Of a DNA stretch of 49,664 nt, positions 1 to 7,499 are shown one piece after another. Numbering within the stretch: the stretch's first letter is position 1; every line of letters begins with the position of its first letter. The DNA is from JBBRWO01 sp964388455 (GTDB taxonomy: Bacteria; Actinomycetota; Coriobacteriia; Anaerosomatales; JAAXUF01). The position numbers and the translations under genes are program-made. The stretch lies in the NCBI GenBank assembly GCA_964388455.1, contig CAYMAN010000016.1:1-49664 (forward strand), given 5' to 3'. The notes below the pieces were generated by a model that saw nothing but the letters and a program-made list of their open reading frames with translations, did no database searches and had not been told where the DNA came from.

Positions 1-3
1 AGG

Positions 4-54
4 GATGCTCAATCCCATGAACTGAGAGTAGACCCCCCAAATTCTTACGCGCTC
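4..54. repeat. Left copy of a 51-bp terminal inverted repeat
   Basis: Positions 4-54 are the exact reverse complement of 49614-49664; identity stops at position 55. The repeat contains a run of six C (33-38) and reads outward from both ends. No transposase or other gene is attached to it inside the window. Two copies bounding a contig usually mean that assembly broke at a dispersed repeat such as an IS end or another multicopy element. This is seen directly; its nature is unknown. Confidence 0.95.
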
Positions 55-70
55 CTTCGCAGGTTTCGGA

Positions 71-99
71 TTGACACTCCAAAGCAGCCTGAGTAGAGT
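71..99 (+). promoter_or_regulatory. Predicted sigma-70-type promoter facing the structured RNA
   Basis: TTGACA at 71-76 and TAGAGT at 94-99 are separated by 17 bp: a perfect -35 hexamer with optimal spacing and a 4/6 match at -10. It points rightwards, against every protein gene of the window, and the predicted start near 106 lies just upstream of the folded segment. No convincing plus-strand reading frame follows, so the product would be a non-coding RNA. Confidence 0.55.
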
Positions 100-105
100 A
101 CGTGG

Positions 106-349
106 TGTCCCGAGAGGTCGGACGCAGCAGACTCCGAAAGACGGCGTACCAGTAGCTGCCGGCGAGGGCACCGAGGAAAGCGACAGACCGTGAGGTGGAT
201 CGCTGGAGACGGGGCCGCAAAGGTAAGAAATGGGAAGTCGGTGCGGTAGGGGTACCTGTGGGCGAGGTCTCTCGGGACATCTGTGTTCCCATACGACTTC
301 TCGTCCCCTCCCCGATCCACCTACCTCCTACGGTCGATACGACAGCTTT
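106..349 (+). ncRNA. Candidate structured RNA of unknown family, convergent with queD
   Basis: Going 5' to 3': GGTG(U)CCC 104-111 can pair with GGGCACC 166-172, enclosing small hairpins 118-122/133-137 and 142-145/158-161. A long composite helix follows: 193-202/313-322 (10 perfect pairs), 205-208/308-311, 211-214/304-307 and 231-240/294-303, with a 16-nt one-sided purine-rich bulge at 215-230. Weaker outer pairs are 186-191/330-335 and 177-181/345-349, reaching into the queD 3' end. Three G-U pairs (214-304, 231-303, 233-301) hold only if the plus strand is the RNA. I looked for RNase P, SRP, tmRNA, 6S and common riboswitch signatures and found none. The 3' end is undefined. A 91-codon minus-strand frame (45-320) crosses the region but has atypical composition and was not accepted. 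Confidence 0.45.
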
Positions 350-693
350 GCGATCGGGGACTCCCAGATCACGACCTCGACCACGTTGACGCGTGGATCG
401 ACGGTCGTTACGAGTCTGTCGTAAACGACTTTCGCGAGGTTCTCGGCCGTCGGGCTCAAGACATCGAACGGCTCGACGTCGTTGAGGTACGCGTGGTCGT
501 AGGAGTCCAGCACGCTGCCCAGGTCCTCTTTGAGCGACTTGAAGTCGTAGACGATCCCGATCTCGTCGAGCGTCTCCGCAGCTACCGTGACTTCAACGTC
601 CCAAGTGTGTCCGTGTAGGTTCTTGCACTCCCCGGGATATCCGCGCAGGGCGTGAGCAGCGTCGAAATGACCCTTCACGGTGAGCTCATACAT
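328..693 (-). CDS. queD: 6-carboxy-5,6,7,8-tetrahydropterin synthase (QueD family)
   Basis: A 121-residue protein of the 6-pyruvoyl-tetrahydropterin synthase/QueD family. It converts 7,8-dihydroneopterin triphosphate to 6-carboxytetrahydropterin, the first dedicated step toward the queuosine tRNA base. Visible zinc ligands are His14, His27 and His29, with the catalytic Cys23 in the segment GYPGECKNLHGH; a conserved WESP lies near the C terminus. Length is normal. queC and queE are not in this window, so partners must be elsewhere. It is the last gene of the minus-strand run, 30 nt after the RNase H gene. Its 3' end overlaps the predicted antisense structured RNA, so convergent transcription could affect it (inference). 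Confidence 0.95.
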   Translation of the reverse strand: MYELTVKGHFDAAHALRGYPGECKNLHGHTWDVEVTVAAETLDEIGIVYDFKSLKEDLGSVLDSYDHAYLNDVEPFDVLSPTAENLAKVVYDRLVTTVDPRVNVVEVVIWESPIAKLSYRP

Positions 694-723
694 CGATGGA
701 ACTTCCTCTCGAAAGAATCGCGT

Positions 724-1179
724 TCAGAAGAGCGTGTTCGCGGGGCTGTCGTCGGGCACGCACGGCGCATCGCCAACCGTCTCGCGCGTGTCCATTGCCT
801 GGTTGGCCATCGCGTCTGCTGCCTCGTTGAACTCGCGGCGCACGTGCGTGACACGATGGGTGGAGAAGGAGCGCAAGAGCGCCGTAGCCCTGGCGTGTAG
901 CGGCTTCAGGCCCTCGTTCTTGACGCGGTACACACCGTTGACCTGCTTGACGAGCAGCTCGCTGTCGGCCATGACCGTGACGTCGGAGTAGCCGAGCGCG
1001 GCAACGTTCTCCAGACCCCAGATGAACGCGAGGTACTCGGCGTAGTTGTTGGTCTGAGAGCCGAGGAAGCGTCCACCGCGGCAGACGATCTCGCCGTCCA
1101 CCTCGATCACGAACCCGGCACCAGCCGGTCCGGGATTGCCACGCGAGCCGCCGTCAGTGCGCAGGATCGCGCCGCTCAC
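724..1179 (-). CDS. Ribonuclease H-like protein (RNase HI / RVT_3 type)
   Basis: A 151-residue RNase H fold protein expected to cleave the RNA strand of RNA-DNA hybrids. The four acidic catalytic positions are present: Asp9 (RTDGGSRGNPG), Glu48 (NNYAEY), Asp72 (ADSELL) and Asp122 (NEAADAMAN). The GTG start at 1179 is chosen because it overlaps the previous stop as GTGA and has GGAG eight bases upstream; a longer frame to 1227 would run into the neighbour. In many Actinobacteria this domain is fused to a CobC-like phosphatase; here it stands alone. It follows the zinc-ribbon coiled-coil gene, the usual partner in Nif3 clusters. Confidence 0.9.
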   Translation of the reverse strand: MSGAILRTDGGSRGNPGPAGAGFVIEVDGEIVCRGGRFLGSQTNNYAEYLAFIWGLENVAALGYSDVTVMADSELLVKQVNGVYRVKNEGLKPLHARATALLRSFSTHRVTHVRREFNEAADAMANQAMDTRETVGDAPCVPDDSPANTLF

Positions 1180-1895
1180 TCGTCTGACTCCGTCCGCACG
1201 ACGATGAGTCGACGACACTGTGGACACATTCCGATATCGGGACCTGCTTCCAGCTCACGCACGCGCTCTGTTGGCAACGTCATGCGACAGGCCGAGCACT
1301 GGTCGTGTTCGAGCTTGCCGACTCCGACGCCGCCCTTGCTTTCGCGCGACTTCTCGTAGCGATCCAGAGTGTCAACGATCAGTGAAGCCGCCACCTCCAC
1401 GCGTTCAGATTCCAGAGCAGCGATGTCCACCTGCAGCTGACCGCCGACCTTTTTGTACTGCGTGACCAGTGCAGCGTCCTTGTCAGCGAGCTGCGCGAGC
1501 GCGTCATCGATCTTCGCGATCTGAACGCCCGCCTTATCGATGCGCTCCATCAACTGAAGCGACTCCATTTCGAGCTTGTCCTGGCGGCGACGCAGACCGT
1601 CCATCTCGCGTGTGATCGACTGCGCAGTACGATGGTCTGTGGTTGCCGCGACTTTGGCCTGTTCCACTTCGATCTTGTCCGTGAGCATGGCGATCTCATC
1701 CTGATGAGCCTTGAGATCGTGATTCAGCTTGTGAACGAGCAGGTCAGCCTTGCGATGCAACTCGGTGACGTCACGGATCTTTGCCCGCACAGCGAGGATC
1801 TCGTGCTTCTCGGGGAGCTCTTGGAGGCGCTTGTTGGAACGCAAGATCTCCAGATCGAGGTCCTGGAGCTTGAGCAGCGATGCTGCCTGGGTCAT
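1176..1895 (-). CDS. Coiled-coil protein with C-terminal C4 zinc ribbon (COG1579 type)
   Basis: A 239-residue protein. Roughly residues 1-180 are heptad-rich and charged, predicted to form a long coiled-coil hairpin; the C terminus carries a zinc ribbon with two CxxC knuckles (CSAC and CPQC). The family is widespread next to nif3 and its biochemical role is not settled; a nucleic-acid-binding or scaffold role is only inferred. The ATG at 1895 is used rather than the longer frame because it overlaps the nif3 stop as ATGA, has GGGAG upstream, and begins with the conserved LLKLQDLDLEI segment. It overlaps the RNase H gene by 4 nt, so translation is probably coupled. Confidence 0.88.
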   Translation of the reverse strand: MTQAASLLKLQDLDLEILRSNKRLQELPEKHEILAVRAKIRDVTELHRKADLLVHKLNHDLKAHQDEIAMLTDKIEVEQAKVAATTDHRTAQSITREMDGLRRRQDKLEMESLQLMERIDKAGVQIAKIDDALAQLADKDAALVTQYKKVGGQLQVDIAALESERVEVAASLIVDTLDRYEKSRESKGGVGVGKLEHDQCSACRMTLPTERVRELEAGPDIGMCPQCRRLIVVRTESDE

Positions 1896-3016
1896 TCGGG
1901 TCTCCCTTGTTGTGGCGTCCACCAGCCGGGCTTCGACTCCAGAACGTGGAGCGATTCCGGATCGAGACCTTCGATTCCTGCAACGGCTCGATGAAGCAAG
2001 CTCACGAGCGGCCACTCCGACACATCGTGTCCGAGCTCGATGATGCAGAGCCCGGCCTCGAGTGCGTCCAGGGCGTCATGATAGCGTACCTCGCCCGCCA
2101 CGAGTGCCTGGGCGCCGCATGCGAGTACGTCGCCGATGAGACTTCCGGCAGAGCCGGTGGCGGTCGCGATACGTGTCAATCGCGTTGCGGGATCGCCCCA
2201 GACGCGCGGGGTGATCCCGAACGACGCAGACGCGGCAACGGCAAGCTCCTCGAGGGTGGGGGGCTCGTTGGTAGTACAGAGTGCACCCATGCGAGCGACG
2301 GAGCGGGCGATCTCGACGTCGGTGGCGATGACCAGCGGCTCCTCATACGGATGTGCGGCGCGGGCAGCAGAAACGACTCCCCTCACCCGCGATCGCGGGG
2401 CAACCACTTCGACTCGAACCTCCGACGTCACCTCCGATCGATCCGCGTGGCCAACCGCAGGACGCGAGTCAGCCCTGGGGGTGAAGACGCCGCTCCCGGC
2501 CGGTGAAGTGTAGCTGCAGCCCGAGTATTCCCCGATTCTGCCGGCGCCAGCTCCCAGCATTGCGTCAACGACTCTCTCGGATGACTCCGGTGGCACGAAT
2601 ACCGTGACAAGTGACATCGGCATCGTGCGTCGCTCGATGGGCTTGATCACGCTGAGTCCGAGGGCATCGGCGAGAAGGGATGCCGCTGCTGGCGCTCGAT
2701 CGAGGTTGGTGTGCGCATTGATCAGGGCGATGCCCGCATCCAGCGCCGCGAACACGATGCCCCCGGAGCCTCTTCCCGGGCGAACGAGTGACGGCGGCGT
2801 CAGGAATGCGGGGTGATGCGTGACGAGGACGTTCGCCCCCAGTCGAACGCACTCGGACAATGCGGCACGCGTGGGGTCCAGCGCGAAGACGATGCCGGTC
2901 ACGGCTCGTTCCGGGTCGCCTGCAAGCAGTCCTACCTTGTCCCATTCCTCGGCCCACTCGCGCGGAAATGCAAGGGATACGGCTCGTTCGATGTCTGCGA
3001 CAGTCCTTGGTCTCAC
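1892..3016 (-). CDS. Nif3-like dinuclear metal centre protein
   Basis: A 374-residue member of the Nif3/YqfO family (GTP cyclohydrolase I type 2 homologue), a hexameric metal-binding protein with no agreed physiological reaction. Metal-site segments are visible: EWDKVGLLAGD near residue 25, VTHHPAFL near 65, NAHTNLD near 100 and a C-terminal GHDVSEWP where most homologues have GHxxSE. It is longer than the 250-residue form, so it carries the central inserted PII-like domain of Bacillus YqfO. The GTG start overlaps the upstream stop as GTGA. It sits in a conserved nif3-zinc ribbon-RNase H block. Confidence 0.9.
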   Translation of the reverse strand: MRPRTVADIERAVSLAFPREWAEEWDKVGLLAGDPERAVTGIVFALDPTRAALSECVRLGANVLVTHHPAFLTPPSLVRPGRGSGGIVFAALDAGIALINAHTNLDRAPAAASLLADALGLSVIKPIERRTMPMSLVTVFVPPESSERVVDAMLGAGAGRIGEYSGCSYTSPAGSGVFTPRADSRPAVGHADRSEVTSEVRVEVVAPRSRVRGVVSAARAAHPYEEPLVIATDVEIARSVARMGALCTTNEPPTLEELAVAASASFGITPRVWGDPATRLTRIATATGSAGSLIGDVLACGAQALVAGEVRYHDALDALEAGLCIIELGHDVSEWPLVSLLHRAVAGIEGLDPESLHVLESKPGWWTPQQGRPE

Positions 3017-3834
3017 AGTTCTATCCTTCTGTAGGTGCCGTCGCCGACAGGGAAAGATGCGTGGGAGTAGCCGGCGCGGTGCAGCGCTTCATATGCGAGA
3101 TCGATCCGGTACCCGACCTCATCGGGGTGATGCGCGTCAGAGCCGACCGTTGCCTGCACACCCGCAGCTCCGAACGCGGCAAGCAGGTCTGCGCCGGGGT
3201 ACAACTCCGCCACGGGCTTGCGCAATCCGGCTGTCGACACTTCGATCAGCACCCCGCCGTCCGCTGCCGCATTGGCGGCCTCCGCGTAAAGCTCGGCGGT
3301 GTCGAACGACGGTCGGTGCCCGAATTTCTTAACGAGGTCCGGATGCGCCATCACGTCGAACAGCCCGCATCGCGCAGCGTCGCACCAGAGGCTGAAGTAG
3401 TCGGTCCATGCTGCTTCTACGCTGTGCTGTTCCCATTCGTGGATTCGACCGGGGTCGTCAAAGACCCACTCACCGATGAAGTGAACGCTGCCAAGGATGA
3501 ACCGTGGTCCATCGGGACGTGAGCGTGCCTCGGCGAGTGATGATCTCGTCTCGTCCAACAGAGCAGGCAGATAGTCAACCTCGAGGCCGGCGACCAGCTC
3601 GATCTGGGGAAACCGCTGTTTCATGAGGTCGACTTCGACCAAGTACTCGTCGAGCTGGCACGCCGGCATCGACAGGGTCCGGTCGGGATCGAGGTGGTCT
3701 GGCAGCGCAAGATGCTCGGTGATCACCATGCCGGTGACTCCGCGTGCAACTCCGGCCGTCACGTACTCGAGCAATGTTCCCTCGGCATGACCACAACGTG
3801 AGGTGTGGATGTGGCAGTCTATCAGCTCGCGCAT
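3013..3834 (-). CDS. PHP-domain phosphatase, probable histidinol-phosphatase
   Basis: A 273-residue PHP-superfamily metallophosphatase resembling HisK/HisJ, which dephosphorylates L-histidinol phosphate in histidine synthesis. Metal-binding motifs occur in order: DCHIHTSRCGH at residues 6-16, TEHLALP, GLEVDYL, GSVHFI, AHPDLVKKFG and GSDAHHP. The start is ATG 3834 with GGAGG upstream; it overlaps the mnmA stop by 13 nt. No other histidine gene is adjacent except hisC 18 kb away, so substrate assignment rests on family resemblance; PHP phosphatases for other sugar or amino-alcohol phosphates remain possible. Confidence 0.8.
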   Translation of the reverse strand: MRELIDCHIHTSRCGHAEGTLLEYVTAGVARGVTGMVITEHLALPDHLDPDRTLSMPACQLDEYLVEVDLMKQRFPQIELVAGLEVDYLPALLDETRSSLAEARSRPDGPRFILGSVHFIGEWVFDDPGRIHEWEQHSVEAAWTDYFSLWCDAARCGLFDVMAHPDLVKKFGHRPSFDTAELYAEAANAAADGGVLIEVSTAGLRKPVAELYPGADLLAAFGAAGVQATVGSDAHHPDEVGYRIDLAYEALHRAGYSHASFPVGDGTYRRIEL

Positions 3835-4877
3835 TCGATGGTCCCTCCGCCGATGCAAACGTCGCCGCTGTAGCATACGACAGCCTGGCCGGGAGCAATG
3901 CCGTCGAGCGGCTCGACGAAACTCACCTCGAGACGTTCGCCGGTGCAGACGGCGATCGCCTTCGCAGGCTGCATGCGGTACCGCACCATGGCCGTGACGT
4001 CGACTTCGACCCCGAGTGGCGCCCTCCAGACAGGGTCAAGCGCGGTGACGGAACTCGCGGACAGCGCGGACTTGGGACCCACCGTGACCACGTTGCGGGC
4101 GGCATCGATCGCCAGCACGTACAGTGGGTCGGCTGCGGCGATTCCCAGCCCCTTGCGTTGGCCGACCGTGTAGTGGGCGATGCCGCGATGCCGGCCGACG
4201 ACCGTGCCATCGGCCAGTTCGATGTTCCCCGAGACAACCGAGTCCGGACGCAGCCGCGCGACCACGTCTGAGTGCTCCCCTGCCTTGGCGAAGCAGATCT
4301 CCTGGCTGTCCGGCTTCTCGGCGACGTGCAGACCGAGAGCGAGCGCCATCTCGCGGACCTGCGGCTTGGTCAGCTCGCCGACCGGGAAGAGCGTTGCCGC
4401 CAACTGGGCCGGGGTCATGCGGTAGAGGAAGTACGACTGGTCCTTGCCGGGATCAATGCCGCGCATGAGCTGCAATGTGCCCTCCGCTCCCGGTGCGATA
4501 CGCGCATAGTGCCCGGTCGCCAGAAACTCCGCCCCTTGCAGCGCCACCTTGCCGAGGAGGTCTGAGAACTTGAGGCGATCGTTGCAAACGAGACAGGGGT
4601 TGGGTGTTCTACCGGCCGCATACTCGTCCGCGAACGGAACGACGACTTCGCGCTCGAACGACTCGCGGTAGTTAAGCGAGTAATGAGGTATGCCGAGCAG
4701 GTCGCAGACGCGGCGCGCGTCTCGGACGGCGCTCACCGAGCAACAGCCACCCGCGTCGTCAGATGAAGGCCAGAGCTGCATCGTGACGCCGGTGACGTCG
4801 TGTCCCTGCTCAAGAAGCAGCGCAGCGGTGACGCTGGAATCAACGCCACCGCTCATCGCTGCGAATACTCGGGCCAT
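3822..4877 (-). CDS. mnmA: tRNA-specific 2-thiouridylase MnmA
   Basis: A 351-residue enzyme that activates and thiolates U34 of tRNA-Glu, -Gln and -Lys using sulfur passed from a cysteine desulfurase. The PP-loop SGGVDSS lies at residues 9-15; catalytic cysteines are Cys95 (NPCLVCN) and Cys195 (QEICFAK). Length is normal. It lies directly downstream of nifS and nifU, which can supply persulfide sulfur, so the trio forms one sulfur-transfer unit. It overlaps the PHP gene by 13 nt. Confidence 0.97.
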   Translation of the reverse strand: MARVFAAMSGGVDSSVTAALLLEQGHDVTGVTMQLWPSSDDAGGCCSVSAVRDARRVCDLLGIPHYSLNYRESFEREVVVPFADEYAAGRTPNPCLVCNDRLKFSDLLGKVALQGAEFLATGHYARIAPGAEGTLQLMRGIDPGKDQSYFLYRMTPAQLAATLFPVGELTKPQVREMALALGLHVAEKPDSQEICFAKAGEHSDVVARLRPDSVVSGNIELADGTVVGRHRGIAHYTVGQRKGLGIAAADPLYVLAIDAARNVVTVGPKSALSASSVTALDPVWRAPLGVEVDVTAMVRYRMQPAKAIAVCTGERLEVSFVEPLDGIAPGQAVVCYSGDVCIGGGTIECAS

Positions 4878-4907
4878 CAGGTCACGCCCTCACGGGCCGT
4901 CGGGTGC

Positions 4908-5441
4908 TTACGGTCGCTGACAGCAGGTGCTGCACTGGCCGTCCTCGCCTGAATGGTCGTGGACGTGGTCGGCGGAGTCGTCGTCCTCGTCGTGGCCATG
5001 GTCGTCCTCGTCGGCGTGCGGATCGAAGTTGGGATCGGCGCTCTTGACCTCGCCGGCGATAGGCTCGCGGCCGTGAGTCACCAGGTAGTCATCGACGGCC
5101 ACCTTCAGACCGTCGGTTGCCAGCACGCTGCAGTGCATCTTCGCCGGCGGCAGTCCCCCGAGCTCGTCGGCAACCTGCTGCTTTGAGATCGCGACGGCTT
5201 CCTCGAGGGTCATGCCTCGCGCCATCTCCGTGACGATCGAGCTGGTCGCGATCGCGGCTCCACAACCGAGGGTCTGGAACTTGATGTCGTTGATTCGATC
5301 GGTGTCATCGACCTTGATCGTGATCTTCATGATGTCGCCGCAGGTCGGATTGCCGACTTCACCCGTTCCGTCCGCATCCTCGATGACCCCGACGTTGCGC
5401 GGGTTGTTGAAGTGGTCCATTACCTTCTCGGTGTACAGCAC
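4908..5441 (-). CDS. nifU: Fe-S cluster scaffold NifU/IscU with long acidic His-rich tail
   Basis: A 177-residue protein. Residues 1-127 are an IscU-type scaffold on which Fe-S clusters are built, with cluster ligands Cys34 (with Asp36), Cys60 and Cys104 in the expected contexts NPTCGD, LGCGAA and MHCSV. The unusual part is residues 134-177, a low-complexity Asp/His/Glu tail with six histidines and terminal cysteines 170, 173 and 174. IscU proteins usually end near residue 130. The tail looks like a metal-binding or metal-storage extension (inference). It follows nifS by 39 nt and precedes mnmA by 30 nt. Confidence 0.95.
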   Translation of the reverse strand: MLYTEKVMDHFNNPRNVGVIEDADGTGEVGNPTCGDIMKITIKVDDTDRINDIKFQTLGCGAAIATSSIVTEMARGMTLEEAVAISKQQVADELGGLPPAKMHCSVLATDGLKVAVDDYLVTHGREPIAGEVKSADPNFDPHADEDDHGHDEDDDSADHVHDHSGEDGQCSTCCQRP

Positions 5442-5480
5442 GGGTTCTCCTTCTCGGGACGTGTCGATCGCGGCGAACGG

Positions 5481-6662
5481 CTACTTGGAGCCGAACATTC
5501 TGGCGTAGACGGGTGACATGGCGCGGAGACGCTCGACGATGGGCGGGAACACCTCGAGGAAGTGATCGACGTCCGCGTCGGTGGTGAATCGACCAAGCGA
5601 GATGCGTAGCGAACCGTGAGCGATCTCAGGTGGGCAACCGATGGAAAGCAGCACGTGACTGGGCTCGAGCGATCCTGACGAGCACGCGGAACCCGTCGAC
5701 ACGGCGATGCCCTTGTTGTCGAGCTGGAGCAGCATCGCCTCGCCCTCGACTCCGTTGATGAGCAGGGAGGCGATGTGCGGCAGGCGTGCGCCCTCGGGCG
5801 CGGTGACCTGCGTGTTCTCGAGTGTAGACAGCACTCCATCGATGATCCGGTCGCGAAGCGCGGTGAGACGGACGGACTCGGTCCCTTGCTCGGCGACCAT
5901 GATCTCGAGCGCCTTGGCGAATCCGACCGCGCCCGGGGTGTTCTGAGTGCCCGAGCGCTTCTTGAACTCTTGGCCGCCGCCGCGCAGGAGTGGCGCGAAC
6001 GGGGTGCGCTTCTTCAGGTACAGCGCGCCGAATCCCTTGGGACCGTAGATCTTGTGGCTGGAGAACGAGGCGGCGTCGACACCGAGTTCAACGACGTTGA
6101 ACGGGATCTTACCGAGTGTCTGAGCCGCATCGGTGTGGAACAGCGCACCGCCCTCATGCGCGACGGAAGCGAGCGCAGCGATATCGTTGATGGTGCCGAT
6201 TTCGTTGTTCGCGTGCATGATCGACACCAGCTTGGTGTTGGGCCGCATCGCGCTGCGGAGATCGTCCGGGTGAATGTGCCCGTCGGACCGAGGTGCCAGT
6301 ACCGAGAGCTCATAGCCCTGCTTCTCCAGATACTCCGCCGGCTCGAGGATCGCGTGATGCTCGAACGCCGAGACGATCAGGTGCGCGCCTCCGTCGGGCG
6401 CTATTCGTGTGAGGATACCTGCCAGAGCCGCGTTGTCGGACTCGGTACCGCCGCTGGTGAAGATGATCTCGTCGGGACGCTCGGCACCGATAAGGGCTGC
6501 AACCTGCTCACGAGCAGCTTCCACCGTGCGGTAGGCATCGCGGCCGGTTGCATACAACGAGTTGGCGTTACCGTAGTGCTCGGTGAAATGCGGAAGCATC
6601 GCATCCAGGACCCGAGCGTCAACCGGTGTGGTGGCGGCGTAGTCGAAGTAGGTGCTGTTCAT
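5481..6662 (-). CDS. nifS: Cysteine desulfurase NifS/IscS
   Basis: A 393-residue PLP-dependent desulfurase that produces enzyme-bound persulfide from cysteine. Visible landmarks are the N-terminal YFDYAATTPVD, the PLP-lysine segment SSHKIYGPKG, and the catalytic cysteine in GSACSSGSLEPSHV. The ATG at 6662 has GGGGAG upstream and gives the standard N terminus; the longer frame to 6941 reaches into the regulator gene and is rejected. It is 13 nt after the Rrf2 regulator gene and upstream of nifU, the classic isc order. Confidence 0.97.
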   Translation of the reverse strand: MNSTYFDYAATTPVDARVLDAMLPHFTEHYGNANSLYATGRDAYRTVEAAREQVAALIGAERPDEIIFTSGGTESDNAALAGILTRIAPDGGAHLIVSAFEHHAILEPAEYLEKQGYELSVLAPRSDGHIHPDDLRSAMRPNTKLVSIMHANNEIGTINDIAALASVAHEGGALFHTDAAQTLGKIPFNVVELGVDAASFSSHKIYGPKGFGALYLKKRTPFAPLLRGGGQEFKKRSGTQNTPGAVGFAKALEIMVAEQGTESVRLTALRDRIIDGVLSTLENTQVTAPEGARLPHIASLLINGVEGEAMLLQLDNKGIAVSTGSACSSGSLEPSHVLLSIGCPPEIAHGSLRISLGRFTTDADVDHFLEVFPPIVERLRAMSPVYARMFGSK

Positions 6663-6675
6663 CTGGGCCTCTCCC

Positions 6676-7119
6676 CTATTCCTGAGCGGCGTTGTCGCGC
6701 CGATCGAATGTAACTTGTGTACCCGCAAGCGCGGCAAGCGTCGTATCTGCGAAGACATCTCGTAGTGCAGCAGTTGCACGCGCCCACACCGGAGCTGCAG
6801 CACATGACGCGTGGTTGCCGCAGTTGGAAGAACGCTCGGAGTCGCAGACGCTTGCAGAAAGTGAACCCTCCAACGCCTCAACGACGTCAAGAACGGTGAT
6901 CTCAGCGGGAGAACGTGTGAGGACGAATCCGCCCTTCGCACCGCGAACCGCGCTCACGAGTCCAGCGCGCCGCAGCGGCACGAACAGTTGCTCAAGGAAG
7001 CGCGGTGGAATGGAGCGCCGCTCGGCGATTTCACGAGCACTGACCGGACCCTGACCATAGTTGCAGGCGAGGTCGATCGCGGCCAGCACTCCGTACTCAC
7101 TCTTGGCGGTGAGGCGCAT
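6676..7119 (-). CDS. Rrf2-family Fe-S transcription regulator (IscR/RirA-like)
   Basis: A 147-residue repressor with an N-terminal winged helix and a cluster loop bearing Cys92, Cys100 and Cys106. The C-X7-C-X5-C spacing resembles RirA more than E. coli IscR (C-X5-C-X5-C). As first gene before nifS-nifU it probably senses Fe-S or iron status and represses this operon, including itself. ATG 7119 has AAGGGAG eight bases upstream. The promoter and a possible operator lie just upstream (7144-7198). Confidence 0.92.
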   Translation of the reverse strand: MRLTAKSEYGVLAAIDLACNYGQGPVSAREIAERRSIPPRFLEQLFVPLRRAGLVSAVRGAKGGFVLTRSPAEITVLDVVEALEGSLSASVCDSERSSNCGNHASCAAAPVWARATAALRDVFADTTLAALAGTQVTFDRRDNAAQE

Positions 7120-7143
7120 CGACGACTCCCTTCAGGTCACGTT

Positions 7144-7198
7144 AATCACGACTGATTCGGTAATGATTGAACTATACCCGTCGGTGCACGCCTGTCAA
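7144..7198 (-). promoter_or_regulatory. Promoter and possible Rrf2 operator for the isc-type operon
   Basis: On the minus strand TTGACA (7193-7198) and TATAGT (7171-7176) are separated by 16 bp, a strong sigma-70-type promoter. Immediately downstream an inverted repeat AATCA-N15-TGATT (7144-7168) overlaps the expected transcription start, and a second TGATT lies at 7153-7157. This is where an autoregulatory Rrf2 dimer would block initiation. The promoter is clear; the operator role is inference. Confidence 0.65.
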
Positions 7199-7440
7199 CA
7201 TGACAATCAGCAACCGTTCATCGCGCTCAATGAGCTCCACGGAATCCATTCATGTCCGTTCGTCGGTCCAGACTTAGCATTCATCGGAACGGATGTACGT
7301 TCGATTGTGCCACCGCGGTCACTCGCTTACGATGAGCGCCCGCCTCTCCATGAGGGGACGCCCCTCGAAGAGGCGCCCAACGGGACCTGAAGGGCCTACG
7401 GTTGACAGCCACGGGATGGCGAGAACCCACTTGACCCGAC
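7199..7440. other. Intergenic segment with one stable hairpin
   Basis: Between the rib terminator and the Rrf2 promoter there is no credible reading frame. The only structure seen is a compound inverted repeat: 7341-7347/7369-7375 (7 bp) and 7352-7357/7361-7366 (6 bp, 3-nt loop). It is not followed by a T-tract on either strand, so it could be a second, weak stop for rib transcripts or simply a stable DNA/RNA fold. Confidence 0.4.
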
Positions 7441-7444
7441 ATGA

Positions 7445-7483
7445 AGAAGGACCCCGCCGCCGCGAGGCGACCGGGGTCCTTCT
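7445..7483 (-). terminator. Hairpin terminator after the riboflavin operon
   Basis: An 11-bp perfect inverted repeat (7445-7455 and 7473-7483, arms AGAAGGACCCC/GGGGTCCTTCT) separated by 17 nt lies 17 nt after the ribH stop codon. On the minus strand it is followed by TTCATG, not by a long T-run, so it is an imperfect intrinsic terminator. It separates rib from the Rrf2-nifS unit. Confidence 0.65.
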
Positions 7484-7499
7484 GCGTTTCGTGGTCGGG

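Noticed and set aside
168..270. GAGGAAAG and GCAAAG segments suggesting RNase P RNA or a c-di-GMP riboswitch
   Set aside because: The rest of the conserved cores (GTCCGGGC and later RNase P motifs; GCAAACC and the tetraloop receptor of the c-di-GMP-I aptamer) is absent, so no known family was assigned.
45..320. A 91-codon minus-strand reading frame with GTG start just after AGGAGG
   Set aside because: The spacing to the start is only about 3 nt, codon use and Arg/Ser-rich composition differ from every neighbour, its stop lies in the terminal repeat, and the region folds as RNA on the other strand.
5482..6713. Plus-strand frame of over 300 codons opposite nifS
   Set aside because: Composition is that of an antisense frame and no promoter or domain supports it.
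7402..7407. TTGACA on the plus strand in the rib/Rrf2 intergenic region
   Set aside because: No -10 hexamer lies 15-19 bp downstream and no plus-strand gene follows.
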